This document shows, one piece after another, positions 1-8,363 of a stretch of 48,033 nucleotides of DNA. The DNA is taken from positions 1 through 48,033 of the forward strand of contig MHAK01000107.1 in assembly GCA_001802945.1 (NCBI GenBank), given 5' to 3'. The stretch is from Ignavibacteria bacterium RIFCSPLOWO2_12_FULL_56_21 (lineage in GTDB: Bacteria > Bacteroidota > Ignavibacteria > UBA10030). Position numbers and translations under genes: made by a program. The notes under the pieces are model-generated. The model was not told the origin of the DNA. It made no database searches and worked only from the letters and a program-made list of their open reading frames with translations. Each line of letters starts with the position of its first letter. The first letter of the stretch is position 1.

Positions 1-206
1 TTCGACATTCCCGGCTCGTCAGCGATGTCGTCCGCAATGCGGGCGAATGCATAGATGGCGGCGATGTGGGGACGAGCTGTGCGAGGAAGAAGGAGGGAAG
101 CTACCGGGAAATTTTCATAGTGCCCTACCGCAAGCCGCTGACACCAATCGTACGCGTCAGCAGTTGACCAGTCGGTCCGCTCAGGAGCAAGTATCGACCG
201 ATGCAC
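1..206 (-). CDS. hpnC: Squalene/phytoene synthase family protein (HpnC-like), N-terminal part
   Basis: Reading the minus strand from about 206 down to the window edge gives an open frame with the hallmark N-terminus of trans-isoprenyl diphosphate synthases. It contains HYENFPVASLLLPR, then HIAAIYAFARIADDIADE, the second being the first aspartate-rich substrate-binding motif. HYENFPV followed by the YAFAR-ADDIADE block is typical of HpnC, which makes squalene for hopanoids together with HpnD/HpnE. A GTG at 206-204 is the best start I can see, but the frame stays open upstream, so the start is uncertain. The rest of the gene lies outside the window. It is co-directional with the cyclase gene ending at 281 and may be in the same transcript. 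Squalene versus phytoene specificity cannot be told from this fragment. Confidence 0.8.
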   Translation of the reverse strand, partial: MHRSILAPERTDWSTADAYDWCQRLAVGHYENFPVASLLLPRTARPHIAAIYAFARIADDIADEPGMS

Positions 207-232
207 GCTTCTCTGAGCACAATGGTTGAACC

Positions 233-277
233 GTTTGGACTGTTTGGTACGTTTGGAATGTTTGGAACGTTTCCATA
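233..277. repeat. Period-9 tandem repeat, GTTTGGAAN units
   Basis: Five consecutive 9-base units start with GTTTGG (the last is GTTTCC), at 233, 242, 251, 260 and 269. They fill the gap between the cyclase stop codon (281) and the hpnC-like start. The period is exactly nine with variable last three bases, the same style as the other degenerate short-period repeats in this window. Confidence 0.85.
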
Positions 278-280
278 GCG

Positions 281-2257
281 CTAGTTTTCTTCCACCATCA
301 CCTCATACACCGGCAATGGCTCACTTATCCCTTTCGGTTGTATGGGCTCCAAAGGACGAGTTTTCACATGGTCTTTCACAAGCTCCCATGTCCGTTGTGT
401 GATCATGATCCCTTCCACCGGTGCATTTGATTCCAATCTCTGAGCGAGGTTGACATCGGCACCGAGGACCGTATACGACAATCGGCGCGCAGAACCCATA
501 TTTCCAACAACCACCGGACCAGTGTTGATGCCGACGCGGATTTTGAGCGGGAACAATCCTTTCTTCTCCCATTCCACCTTCAATTGCCTGCACTTCTTCT
601 GCATCTCGATCCCCGCTTTCACACAACGCAGCGCATGGTCCTCCTGCGGTTCCGGGTCGCCGAAGAATACCATTAATCCATCCCCGATGAACTTGTCCAC
701 CGTCCCCTCATACTTGAAGACAATGTCCACCATCGCTTCGAAATATTCGTTCAACATTTTCTGGATGGTGTCCGGCGACATCGTGGACGAGTACGACGTG
801 AACGACTTGATGTCAGTGAACATGATCGTCAGTTCTTTCTTCTGACCGCCGACAGTGATGAGTTCCGGATTGGTCATGATGCGGCGAACGACGGACGGGG
901 GAAAATAGGCCTCGAACGAGCGGCGCAGCGACTCCTTTGCACGTTGTTCGTTGATGTACCGGTAGGCGGAAATGCCGACGAACCCGAAAACCATCATCGA
1001 CATCGGTCGAATGATGCTGACAATCGTATGTCCCGCCAGAAAGAGTCCGGCCGCACTGAAGAAATATGCAACCATCAGCAGAACGGCTGCTGTCCACATC
1101 CAGCGAGATGACCCAACCGAACCAATGATGGCCATGAACAAGGCCAGGACAAGCTCCACAGCCAGCATGCGGCCGGTTCCCCATTCTTCCATGAACGATC
1201 TGGTGAGGATCGTGTGGACCACATTTGCGTGCAATCCGCTCAGCGGGAAATTGTTATCGGTCGGGACGGGGGCAATGTCGGAGGAACCGGTGGAAATCTG
1301 CGAGACGACGGCAATGGCCCCTTGCGTATGGAATTCGTCCGCGAGCATCGCCAGGTCTTCGCTGGAACCGGCGGAGAGATACACGTCGGCAAAGTCGATG
1401 TGCCTCATCCTGTTCCAGTCGCCGACAAAGTTCACCACCATTTCCCCGGCGTTGTTGATCGGAATGACGATATCGCGTGCATCGCGCCCCGGGCGACGGG
1501 TGCCCAGGAGTGTGACGCTTTCCCCCGGCCGAACAACAATGCGGTCGGGTGTTACGCCGAGGTAGTCGCACACTGCGCGAAAGGGCATACTTGGATAGTA
1601 TGCATCCCCCGTGCGCACGACGAGGGGGGCGCGCCGGAACACGCCGTCGCGGTCGAACCGGAGACTTAAGTACCCGAGCCCGCGAGAGGCGATGGAAAGT
1701 TCGGGGAGCGTGATGATGGGATTAATGCCGCGGAGCAGAGAAGAAGGGTCGCCTTCGACGCGAAGGTGCCATGAAGTGGAATCCAAGTAACGCCGTCGCT
1801 CGGCCGGAATCTCCCTCTGAGGAGCGGTCGGGTCGACAGTCTCGAGCACAAAGGCCGAGCCAAAGTAGACATTGGCTGCATCGGCGACGCCGCGGATGAA
1901 AGCTTCATCGTCAGCTCGGTCCGAGGATTTTTCGGGAAAAATATAGTCCCAAATTTGCGCCGATGTTCCCATGACACCAAGGGCGCGTGCAACCTCACCG
2001 AATTGGTAACGCGACGGATAGTAACTGCCGAGTTTACTGATGCTGCGGTCGTTTAAGTCGACGTGGATGACGGTGCTGTCGTAGGCCGGCTGAAAGAACG
2101 CGCTGGACGACCGGAACACAAACAGGCGGTCGACTGCCTGCGCGTTCCATGGTTCCAGAACGTTCGGGAAGAGGATTTCGAGAAGGTGGGACGTAAGCCA
2201 CGCCGCCCCGACGATCAGCGCGGTGGTGCGCACCGCGCGAGACTTAACGGTGGTCAA
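281..2257 (-). CDS. CHASE2-domain class III adenylate/guanylate cyclase
   Basis: Predicted membrane-bound nucleotide cyclase. Near the N-terminus is one hydrophobic helix (about residues 12-30). A large extracytoplasmic CHASE2 sensor follows (about 40-350), then three closely spaced membrane helices (about 363-434) and a C-terminal class III cyclase domain (about 475-655). Both metal-binding aspartates are present, in MFTDIKSF (about D482) and FIGDGL (about D526). The Lys of DKFIGD and the Thr of SYTVLG fit ATP rather than GTP as substrate, by analogy with bacterial adenylate cyclases. The frame is open to a GTG at 2350, but that would overlap the DUF4384 gene by over 100 bases. The TTG at 2257 overlaps it by 14 and keeps the first helix, so I use it; a GTG at 2233 is also possible. 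It is the third gene of the caspase-DUF4384-cyclase run. Confidence 0.93.
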   Translation of the reverse strand: MTTVKSRAVRTTALIVGAAWLTSHLLEILFPNVLEPWNAQAVDRLFVFRSSSAFFQPAYDSTVIHVDLNDRSISKLGSYYPSRYQFGEVARALGVMGTSAQIWDYIFPEKSSDRADDEAFIRGVADAANVYFGSAFVLETVDPTAPQREIPAERRRYLDSTSWHLRVEGDPSSLLRGINPIITLPELSIASRGLGYLSLRFDRDGVFRRAPLVVRTGDAYYPSMPFRAVCDYLGVTPDRIVVRPGESVTLLGTRRPGRDARDIVIPINNAGEMVVNFVGDWNRMRHIDFADVYLSAGSSEDLAMLADEFHTQGAIAVVSQISTGSSDIAPVPTDNNFPLSGLHANVVHTILTRSFMEEWGTGRMLAVELVLALFMAIIGSVGSSRWMWTAAVLLMVAYFFSAAGLFLAGHTIVSIIRPMSMMVFGFVGISAYRYINEQRAKESLRRSFEAYFPPSVVRRIMTNPELITVGGQKKELTIMFTDIKSFTSYSSTMSPDTIQKMLNEYFEAMVDIVFKYEGTVDKFIGDGLMVFFGDPEPQEDHALRCVKAGIEMQKKCRQLKVEWEKKGLFPLKIRVGINTGPVVVGNMGSARRLSYTVLGADVNLAQRLESNAPVEGIMITQRTWELVKDHVKTRPLEPIQPKGISEPLPVYEVMVEEN

Positions 2258-2906
2258 TCGTAACGGTCTTGGCGTAGAAATTGGATGCGGAGATCTGCGT
2301 TGCGATGTCGGCGACATCGGGCCGTTTCGCCGCCTCTGCCTCTCCCACACCCCGAATGTTGCCTCCGATCGTCACCGGTTTTTCTGCAAGGGTTTGCGCC
2401 GAACGGAATCGCCGCCGCGCGTCGCGGATCTCGTTCACAATGCTCTGTGCGATCTCGGGCCGTTTTGCCTTATCGGCGGCTTTATACGTGGTTAGCAATG
2501 TTTCGAGCTGTGTCAACCGCTCCGATGCTGCCAGGAGGTAGAACGTCTCCTTGCCGGTGGTTTTGTCGAATTTGATCCAATCCCTTCCGGGGGGGATGTA
2601 GTAATTCTTGTCGGCAGCGTAATCGGTCGTGAATTGTTTGAACGAATAGGGGAAGAACATTGTGATTTCGCCCGCCGGTCCTGCGTGAACGACATACACA
2701 AAGCAGGACTTGCCCAAGTCGACAAGCATTTTCACTTCGTCCCCTGAGTTCAGAATCGTATCGCGGGTGATCGGCACGAAGGCCTTTTTCGGTCCAGCGA
2801 GTGCGCCGAAGGCCCATTTGAAAGAAACATTCTCGGCGGAGCCCTGGGCGAAAGCCGGCGACAGCGCGAACATCATCACTAGCGCGAACATAGTGGGGCG
2901 TTTCAT
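2244..2906 (-). CDS. Secreted DUF4384 domain protein
   Basis: A 220-residue protein with a clear signal peptide (MKRPTMFALVMMFALSPAFA, cleavage near residue 21). The DUF4384 core spans about residues 50-130: GDEVKMLVDLGKSCFVYVV followed by GEITMFFPYSF, the usual pattern in this beta-rich domain of unknown biochemical role. The C-terminal third is basic and helical. The ATG at 2906 is chosen because AGGAG lies five bases upstream and the signal peptide begins there. As I know the family, DUF4384 domains are often found with caspase-like proteins, and here the gene lies directly downstream of one and overlaps the start of a cyclase gene. Its location is periplasm or cell surface. A role in sensing or adaptor function for the cluster is inference. 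Confidence 0.85.
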   Translation of the reverse strand: MKRPTMFALVMMFALSPAFAQGSAENVSFKWAFGALAGPKKAFVPITRDTILNSGDEVKMLVDLGKSCFVYVVHAGPAGEITMFFPYSFKQFTTDYAADKNYYIPPGRDWIKFDKTTGKETFYLLAASERLTQLETLLTTYKAADKAKRPEIAQSIVNEIRDARRRFRSAQTLAEKPVTIGGNIRGVGEAEAAKRPDVADIATQISASNFYAKTVTIDHR

Positions 2907-2980
2907 GAAGACTCCTGATACGATATGGAAAATGACTCGTTCAGATCGTGAAGCGAAACCGATGGAAAGCCCGGTTGGGA

Positions 2981-3059
2981 TCGCCAAGACGCAAAGGGCG
3001 CCAAGAACGCCAAGATGTTTGCTTTCCTGGCGACCTTGGTTCTCTTGGCCCCTTGGTGA
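2981..3059. repeat. Family GCCAAG hairpin repeat, copy 1
   Basis: The left arm has units GCCAAGACG, GCCAAGAAC and GCCAAGATG, with one degenerate CAAAGGGC unit. After a short A/T-rich loop the right arm carries the inverse, CCTTGGTTC, CTTGGCCC and CTTGGTGAT. It lies between the caspase-like gene and the DUF4384 gene. Related copies are at 10086-10172, 21426-21515 and 36687-36808. It folds as an imperfect long hairpin in RNA. Confidence 0.85.
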
Positions 3060-3107
3060 TGTTCTTTTACCCGAGACTTCAACTTCGGTCTTATTTTTTT
3101 CACGACC

Positions 3108-5498
3108 TCAATGCGGAATCAGTGCCACGGTCAGGTCTTTGTCATACGTCGTCTGACTCCGGGTGGGATTCTGCGCTCCCCGGGTCTTTCGCTTGACCTG
3201 CTCCTCCGTGTACTGCATCGCTTCGTTGATCGTGATCGTAAAGTCATTGTTGTAATCAGCCTTGCCCCGAAGGCCTTCCAGCAGGAATTGCGTGAATACT
3301 CCGTGGCCGAACTCCGGAAATTCCTGTGAAACCTCGCCGGCGGCGCTGGCAGTGAAGACGACCGTTCCGTCTTTTGTCCGCGACAGGTCCGCAAGATATT
3401 GATTCACGAGGTTCTGCTCCGTCACACCCACGCCCCGTGTTGCGAAATTCGCGCTGATACCGCCGGAATGGCATGCGTCGGAGAAGACGACGATCTTTTT
3501 CGCGGTGATGTAGCGCCCCAGAACGTCCTCGATCTGCCACATGGGAAATCCGGTCGTGCCCAACCGCGACGGATCGCTGTCGTAGGTCAGGAGATAGAGA
3601 TTCTGCGGCCGGGCGGGTTCGGGCGCACCATGGCCGGCGAAATAGATAATCACAAGGTCGATGTCGATGGCCTGGCTCAGGAAATTGATCAGTCCGTCAC
3701 GCACATTCTGGAGCGTTGCGTCTTTGTTGAGCAGGACGCGCATGTGGTCGTTGTCGTACCCGCCCCCTTCGGTCGTCCTGAGGAAATTTGCGAACGCTTC
3801 AGCGTCTTTGTCCGCATATTTCAGGCTCGGGATCCCTGGGTCGCCATACTGCGATACGCCGATGACCACCGCCCAGCGCTGTGGTCCCGTGGTGGCCGCC
3901 CGCTTCTTCTGCTGTTGAACCGGCGCTTGCGTGACGGTCGGCGTATACTTGCGCGACACACCAATCGTCTTCGCGATACGTTCTCCGTTCTTGCCGTTCA
4001 CCACGAGCTGGATCTGGTTGTAGCCGACGACCAGCGGGATCTCTTCCGTAATCACATCTCCGGCTATTTTGTTCTTCGGACGCTGACCCCTCACGATCTC
4101 CACAAGATTGATCGTCACTGAATAGGTCGACACGTCAAACCAGGGACGGAACGAGAGTGCTGTCGAAACGCCTTCCACTTCTGTCGTGATCTGAGGCCCG
4201 AGGACCTCAAGCGCATCGTTGGCCGACAACCGTTCGATTGCGAGGACCGCCGCACCGGACAAACCTTTGGCGTCGGTGGCCGTAAAGGCAAATCGATTGA
4301 CGCCCACGGTGTCGAGACGAAGTTTTATGGAGAATCCGCGGACGAGCGCTCCTTCGGGCAGTCCGATCGCATCGGACGGAGCGGCGTTGACGAGCTGTAC
4401 GGGTGTACCCCCGACGGTAACTTCTTTCAGAGATTTGTTGTCCCAAACGATGCCGCGCACGGTGATCTCCGTTGCAAACATCCGGCGCGGTACGTTCACG
4501 GCGAGCGGCGTCGGTTCTTTAATGACGACGGTTGGCGGATCGATATCAGGAGGTTCCTTTCGTACTGTCCATCGCAGGACGGATCCCGTGCTGGTTGCAG
4601 CGAGCAGCATGCCGTTCGTGGCAAAAGCGGCCTGCGTCCACGGCGTGCCCGTCATTGTTTGAACGATCTTCATCGCTGGAACGTCGAGCAGGGCCAGAGA
4701 ACTGTCCGTTCCCGTGGACGCGAGCCATGTCGCCGCCTGCTCAAAGGCGAGTGACGTCACTGACCCGCGGTATGCCTGGATCTTCGACTCAAGGGCTCCC
4801 GTCGCAGCATTCCAGATGATCAACTGGCCGTCGAACGTTCCCGCGACAAAATGTTTGCTGTCGGGAGAAAAGGCAGCGACGGTGATGCGAGACGCGTTGT
4901 CCTTCAGGAGGAGTCCGGGTGTGAGCCCGGGGAGGGAAGTGAATTGCACTGTGCCCGCGGACGTGGCGACTGCGAAGATCTTTCCGTCGGGCTGCAGTGC
5001 GATCGCCGTCGGCTCCAGAGGCGAAACAGAGACTGATCCGACCGAGTTGCCGGAATTCAGGTCGGTGATTCTGATTGATTTGTCCGCTCCAACCGTGAAC
5101 ACAAGATTCTCTTCCTGAACGGCCAGCGCTGCAATGCCGCCGCGATGCGGAGAAAAGGGAATTCCCGGCGCAAGGCCTGCAATTCTCCAACTGATGACGT
5201 TCCCATCCGCCGACCCCGTGATGAGGGTCTGACCGGAACGGGTGAACGCAAGCGCTGTGATACGAACTTGCTGGGGTGGAAGTTGAACCGGAGCTTCAAG
5301 TGTCGCGGCGTTGACCAAGCGGACCGATCGGTCGGCGGCGGCGATGGCCAGCAGATTTGCCGCCGCATTGAATTCGAGGCGGACAATGGCCGACGGTACG
5401 ATGGAAACCGTTTGGTGCTGCTCAAGGTAGACCTCCTGGGCTTGAAGCGCCGAAGAGGTCAGGAGCAGAATTCCGGCACAGCGAACAAGAATTTTCAT
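3108..5498 (-). CDS. Secreted WD40-repeat protein with C-terminal caspase-like (C14) peptidase domain
   Basis: A 796-residue protein starting with a signal peptide (MKILVRCAGILLLTSSALQAQ). About residues 30-315 are WD40-type propeller repeats, for example VRLVNAATLEAPV, ITGSADGNVISWR and VAGTFDGQLIIWN. A linker with beta-sandwich character follows (about 330-530). The caspase/metacaspase domain spans about residue 541 to the end: RWAVVIGVSQYG, the catalytic His in IIYFAGHGAPEP (about H623) and the catalytic Cys in VVFSDACHSGG (about C676). Both catalytic residues are intact. The frame extends 31 codons further upstream without a signal sequence, so the ATG at 5498 is preferred. It is the first gene of a run with a DUF4384 protein and a CHASE2 cyclase. 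Substrate unknown. The signal peptide places the peptidase outside the cytoplasm. Confidence 0.93.
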   Translation of the reverse strand: MKILVRCAGILLLTSSALQAQEVYLEQHQTVSIVPSAIVRLEFNAAANLLAIAAADRSVRLVNAATLEAPVQLPPQQVRITALAFTRSGQTLITGSADGNVISWRIAGLAPGIPFSPHRGGIAALAVQEENLVFTVGADKSIRITDLNSGNSVGSVSVSPLEPTAIALQPDGKIFAVATSAGTVQFTSLPGLTPGLLLKDNASRITVAAFSPDSKHFVAGTFDGQLIIWNAATGALESKIQAYRGSVTSLAFEQAATWLASTGTDSSLALLDVPAMKIVQTMTGTPWTQAAFATNGMLLAATSTGSVLRWTVRKEPPDIDPPTVVIKEPTPLAVNVPRRMFATEITVRGIVWDNKSLKEVTVGGTPVQLVNAAPSDAIGLPEGALVRGFSIKLRLDTVGVNRFAFTATDAKGLSGAAVLAIERLSANDALEVLGPQITTEVEGVSTALSFRPWFDVSTYSVTINLVEIVRGQRPKNKIAGDVITEEIPLVVGYNQIQLVVNGKNGERIAKTIGVSRKYTPTVTQAPVQQQKKRAATTGPQRWAVVIGVSQYGDPGIPSLKYADKDAEAFANFLRTTEGGGYDNDHMRVLLNKDATLQNVRDGLINFLSQAIDIDLVIIYFAGHGAPEPARPQNLYLLTYDSDPSRLGTTGFPMWQIEDVLGRYITAKKIVVFSDACHSGGISANFATRGVGVTEQNLVNQYLADLSRTKDGTVVFTASAAGEVSQEFPEFGHGVFTQFLLEGLRGKADYNNDFTITINEAMQYTEEQVKRKTRGAQNPTRSQTTYDKDLTVALIPH

Positions 5499-5650
5499 GG
5501 CGTTTGTTATCGACGACTTCCCTGTAAAAGGAGAAGCCGGTAGGTGTAGGGTACGTGCGTCAAGACGACGAAGGCGTGCGACTCGTGTCACACGCCCTAT
5601 ATACTCTCGCCCAAATGTTCGGAGTTTTTCGACCGATAGTCAAGAAACCC

Positions 5651-5682
5651 CTTGCACGCGTGGCACAGAAACGCTACATTTT
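5651..5682 (+). promoter_or_regulatory. FCB-type promoter for the ACT-domain gene
   Basis: CTTG at 5651-5654 and TACATTTT at 5675-5682 are separated by exactly 20 bases, close to the Bacteroidota consensus TTTG-N19-21-TAnnTTTG. The start codon is about 40 bases downstream. The string ACGCTACATTT is also present in the promoter at 33184-33215. Confidence 0.6.
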
Positions 5683-5721
5683 TCCATCAAATTCGGCCTT
5701 GTTCCATTCTGGTAAGACCTC

Positions 5722-6123
5722 GTGCCCGACGGCCTCAAGAAACTCAAGCTTCACCTGCTCGAAGAAAAATTCACTGTCAGCAAGCTCCCCGTGTTTTCGG
5801 AGCTTCCGCACATCATTGCGAGCGGCGAGCTTTGCTTTTCCATGAGGACGGACGAAGAATTGACGGTCATAACGCCAGACTTCATGGCGCCGAACAATGT
5901 TCAGCAGGAACCGGGCTGGCGTTGTATCCGCATCGACGGCCAGATCCCTTTTCAAGCAGTCGGCGTGCTCCTGTCGCTGATCAAACCGCTGGCAGATACC
6001 GGCATCCCTATCTTTGCCGTTTCAACGTTCAACACGGACTACGTCTTTCTGCCCGACCAGACCATCATCCACGCAGTACAAGCACTTCAACATGCGGGAC
6101 ATGAGTTTGTGCATAAGGAATGA
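5722..6123 (+). CDS. ACT domain-containing protein
   Basis: A 133-residue cytoplasmic protein beginning with GTG (MPDGLKKLKLHLLEEKFTV). It looks like a tandem of two small alpha/beta ACT-like folds. The first half ends around ELTVITPDFMAPNN. The second half has the typical ACT core GWRCIRIDGQIPFQAVGVLL, then LADTGIPIFAVSTFNTDYVF and an end rich in helix (HAVQALQHAGHEF). This second half matches the small ACT-fold proteins of the CASTOR/DUF2241 kind, which are presumed amino-acid sensors. It stands alone between the divergent caspase run and the convergent histidine operon. The ligand is unknown. Regulation by the promoter at 5651-5682 is inferred from position. Confidence 0.8.
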   Translation: MPDGLKKLKLHLLEEKFTVSKLPVFSELPHIIASGELCFSMRTDEELTVITPDFMAPNNVQQEPGWRCIRIDGQIPFQAVGVLLSLIKPLADTGIPIFAVSTFNTDYVFLPDQTIIHAVQALQHAGHEFVHKE

Positions 6124-6154
6124 TCCGGGAGAGTTCGGAGAGAATTAGTACAGC

Positions 6155-6200
6155 CAGTGCTCAGTGCCCAGCACTGAGTTCTGAGCACTTAAGAGTTTTT
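6155..6200. terminator. Hairpin between ACT gene and hisIE (possible terminator)
   Basis: AGTGCTCA (6156-6163) pairs with TGAGCACT (6182-6189), and an inner GTGC/GCAC can pair too. On the plus strand a T5 run follows at 6196-6200. The two operons converge here. The CTCAGTGC/GCACTGAG content also looks like a short-period repeat, so the terminator role is not certain. Confidence 0.5.
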
Positions 6201-6248
6201 CCCCGAACTGAACACTCCATAATACCATTATATCCCATCCCCCTTCTC

Positions 6249-6872
6249 TCATCCACGATCTTTCATCCTCCCCTCAAGCTCTCTCTCGACATCCTTCCAT
6301 CCAAGTCCGCGTTCAGCAAGTAGCACCGTAAGATGATAGACCAGATCCGCGGTCTCCCGCCGCAATGAATCATTGTCCCCCTGAAGCGCCGCGATCACTG
6401 TCTCGACTCCCTCTTCTCCCACTTTTTGCGCGATCCTCGGCGTTCCTTCGTCAAATAACTTTGTCGTGTACGAACCTTGCGGCCGCTCGATCCGACGCTT
6501 TCGAACGATGTCTTCCAGCAGGTGCATCACCGGCAATGATGGTGACGTCTCCACGCCGAAACAACTGCGCGATCCGGTATGGCAGGTTGGACCCGCTGGA
6601 ATTGCCCGGATGAGCAGACTATCGTTGTCACAGTCCGCTGTAACGTGAACGACTTGTAGTTCATGACCCGAGGTTTCCCCTTTTTGCCATAGCCGCTTCT
6701 TCGTCCGGCTCCAAAACGTCGCCTTTCGGTCGTGTAAAGTTTTCTCAACCGCTTCCCGGTTCATGAAACCAACCATCAGGACTTCTCCCGTCGTGTCGTC
6801 CTGAACGACGGCGGGAAGAATGCCGTCAAGCTTAGAGAAATCGAGCGCTCCAACGTTGAAAGGGTCGTTCAC
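6249..6872 (-). CDS. hisIE: Bifunctional phosphoribosyl-AMP cyclohydrolase / phosphoribosyl-ATP pyrophosphatase
   Basis: A 207-residue fusion catalysing steps 2 and 3 of histidine synthesis. The N-terminal HisI domain (about 1-110) has VLMVGFMNREA, LWQKGETSGH, the metal site DCDNDSLL and CHTGSRSCF. The C-terminal HisE domain (about 120-207) has LLEDIVRKRR, the catalytic patch KVGEEGVETVIAAL and DLVYHLTVLLAERG. The frame is open far upstream into hisF. I start at the GTG at 6872, which overlaps the hisF stop as GTGA and gives the normal length. It is the last gene of the his operon; a hairpin lies at 6155-6189. No missing residues noted. Confidence 0.96.
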   Translation of the reverse strand: MNDPFNVGALDFSKLDGILPAVVQDDTTGEVLMVGFMNREAVEKTLHDRKATFWSRTKKRLWQKGETSGHELQVVHVTADCDNDSLLIRAIPAGPTCHTGSRSCFGVETSPSLPVMHLLEDIVRKRRIERPQGSYTTKLFDEGTPRIAQKVGEEGVETVIAALQGDNDSLRRETADLVYHLTVLLAERGLGWKDVERELEGRMKDRG

Positions 6873-7624
6873 AACCGCACCGGCAATGAATGAGATGAAA
6901 GATACTGTTTGAGTTGTGGAATGGAAAACGTTCCGAAATGGAAAACGCTTGCCGCCAGGACTGCGTCGGCTCCACCAAGCGTGAATGCGTCTTTGATGTG
7001 CTCCATGGTGCCTGCACCACCCGAGGCAATAAGTGGCACGCTCACACGGCGCGATGTCGCTGAGAGTAATTCCAGATCGTAGCCTTCGGTCGTCCCGTCT
7101 CGGTCCATCGAAGTGAGCAAGATCTCCCCGGCTCCCCGCTCTGATACTTCGACCGACCATACGATCGCGTCACGACCAGTCGCTGCGGTCCCGCTTCGCG
7201 TTCGAACGGTCCAACCTGCGCTCGACTTCCGGACATCGAGGGCAGCGACAATGCACTGTGCACCGACGCGGGCGGAGGCTTTGTCCAACAGATTCGGATC
7301 ATGCAGGATGGCGGAATTGAGCGCGACCTTGTCCGCCCCGGCATCGAGTGCGCGAAGGATATCGTCGACAGTCGCTATTCCGCCGCCGACCGTGAACGGG
7401 ATGCGAATGCGTTCGGCAATACGTTCGACGAGATCGAAGAAAGTCTTTCGGTTCTCCAATGTCGCACTGATATCCAGGAACACAAGCTCATCGGCACCGG
7501 CATCGGAATATGATGCAGCAAGCTCGACGGGGTCCCCGGCGTCACGCAGGTCTGCGAATTGCGTTCCCTTGACGGTCCGTCCATTCGTCACGTCGAGGCA
7601 CGGTATGATGCGTTTCGTGAGCAC
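6869..7624 (-). CDS. hisF: Imidazole glycerol phosphate synthase cyclase subunit
   Basis: A 251-residue (beta/alpha)8 barrel that closes the imidazole ring using ammonia delivered by HisH. The catalytic aspartates sit at the family positions, D11 in IIPCLDV and D130 in VAALDVR. The phosphate-binding loops FTVGGGI and IASGGAG are present, as is TSMDRDGTTEGYD. The GTG at 7624 is chosen; it comes one base after the hisA stop codon and places the two aspartates at the canonical numbers, whereas the longer frame would read into hisA. The 3' end overlaps hisIE by four bases. HisH is encoded two genes upstream in the same operon. Confidence 0.97.
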   Translation of the reverse strand: MLTKRIIPCLDVTNGRTVKGTQFADLRDAGDPVELAASYSDAGADELVFLDISATLENRKTFFDLVERIAERIRIPFTVGGGIATVDDILRALDAGADKVALNSAILHDPNLLDKASARVGAQCIVAALDVRKSSAGWTVRTRSGTAATGRDAIVWSVEVSERGAGEILLTSMDRDGTTEGYDLELLSATSRRVSVPLIASGGAGTMEHIKDAFTLGGADAVLAASVFHFGTFSIPQLKQYLSSHSLPVRL

Positions 7625-7625
7625 G

Positions 7626-8363
7626 TCACGCAGGTCCACCGGGTCGCAGCGTTCGTCGCCTGATCGCGGCCCGATCGATGGTTCCTTCATACAAGGCGCG
7701 TCCAAGGATCACACCGTTGAGGCCCGTGTCCTCAAGTGCCCGCAAATCTTCGACGGTCGTAATACCTCCGGAAGCAACGAGGTCGAGGGAGGGGAAGGCG
7801 GCACGCAACGACGTATACCAGGCGGTGTTCGGACCTTTTAACATGCCGTCACGGCTGATGTCAGTGCAGATGAAGGTACGCGCGCCGGCGCTCGAAAACC
7901 GCCGAATGAATTGGAGCGGCGTCGTTTGCGTCCCCTCAAGCCATCCTCCGGCAGCGAGCATGCCGGCCTGCATGTCGACAGCGAGCACGACCGTCGCTTC
8001 GCCCCACCTCTTCAGCCATGCATCTACGTCCTTCGGTTTGCGCAGAGCGATGCTCCCAAGAACGATGCGCCAAACGCCGAGTTGAAGAAGATGCTCGAAA
8101 TTCTCGGCGGATCTGATACCGCCGCCCACCTCGACGCGAATACCGGGCACGCGACAGATGGCTGCAATGACGTCGTGGTTCACCGGATGTCCCGCTTTTG
8201 CGCCGTCGAGGTCAACGACATGCAGCGTCGTCAACCCGTCCGCGGCAAACTGTTGCGCAGTCGCGGCAGGGTCTTCGGAAAAGACAGTCGCTTCATCATA
8301 GCGTCCCTGTCGCAGCCGAACGCAGCGGCCGCCCAGGAGGTCGATGGCAGGCATGATCAGCAT
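7626..8363 (-). CDS. hisA: 1-(5-phosphoribosyl)-5-[(5-phosphoribosylamino)methylideneamino]imidazole-4-carboxamide isomerase
   Basis: A 245-residue TIM barrel for the Amadori isomerisation in histidine synthesis. The proton-transfer aspartates are D8 in MPAIDLLGG and D130 in VVLAVDMQAG, as expected. Phosphate-gripping loops VEVGGGIRS and VASGGIT are intact. The ATG at 8363 overlaps the hisH stop by a few bases; a second ATG at 8354 starts three residues later and is also possible. The C-terminal extension is a little basic (RRTLRPGGPA). Only one barrel is present, so HisA and HisF are separate enzymes here. Confidence 0.96.
   Translation of the reverse strand: MLIMPAIDLLGGRCVRLRQGRYDEATVFSEDPAATAQQFAADGLTTLHVVDLDGAKAGHPVNHDVIAAICRVPGIRVEVGGGIRSAENFEHLLQLGVWRIVLGSIALRKPKDVDAWLKRWGEATVVLAVDMQAGMLAAGGWLEGTQTTPLQFIRRFSSAGARTFICTDISRDGMLKGPNTAWYTSLRAAFPSLDLVASGGITTVEDLRALEDTGLNGVILGRALYEGTIDRAAIRRRTLRPGGPA

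Noticed and set aside
47-229. Plus-strand 60-residue frame at the left edge
   Set aside because: The opposite strand has the conserved squalene-synthase motifs over the same bases, so this is a shadow.
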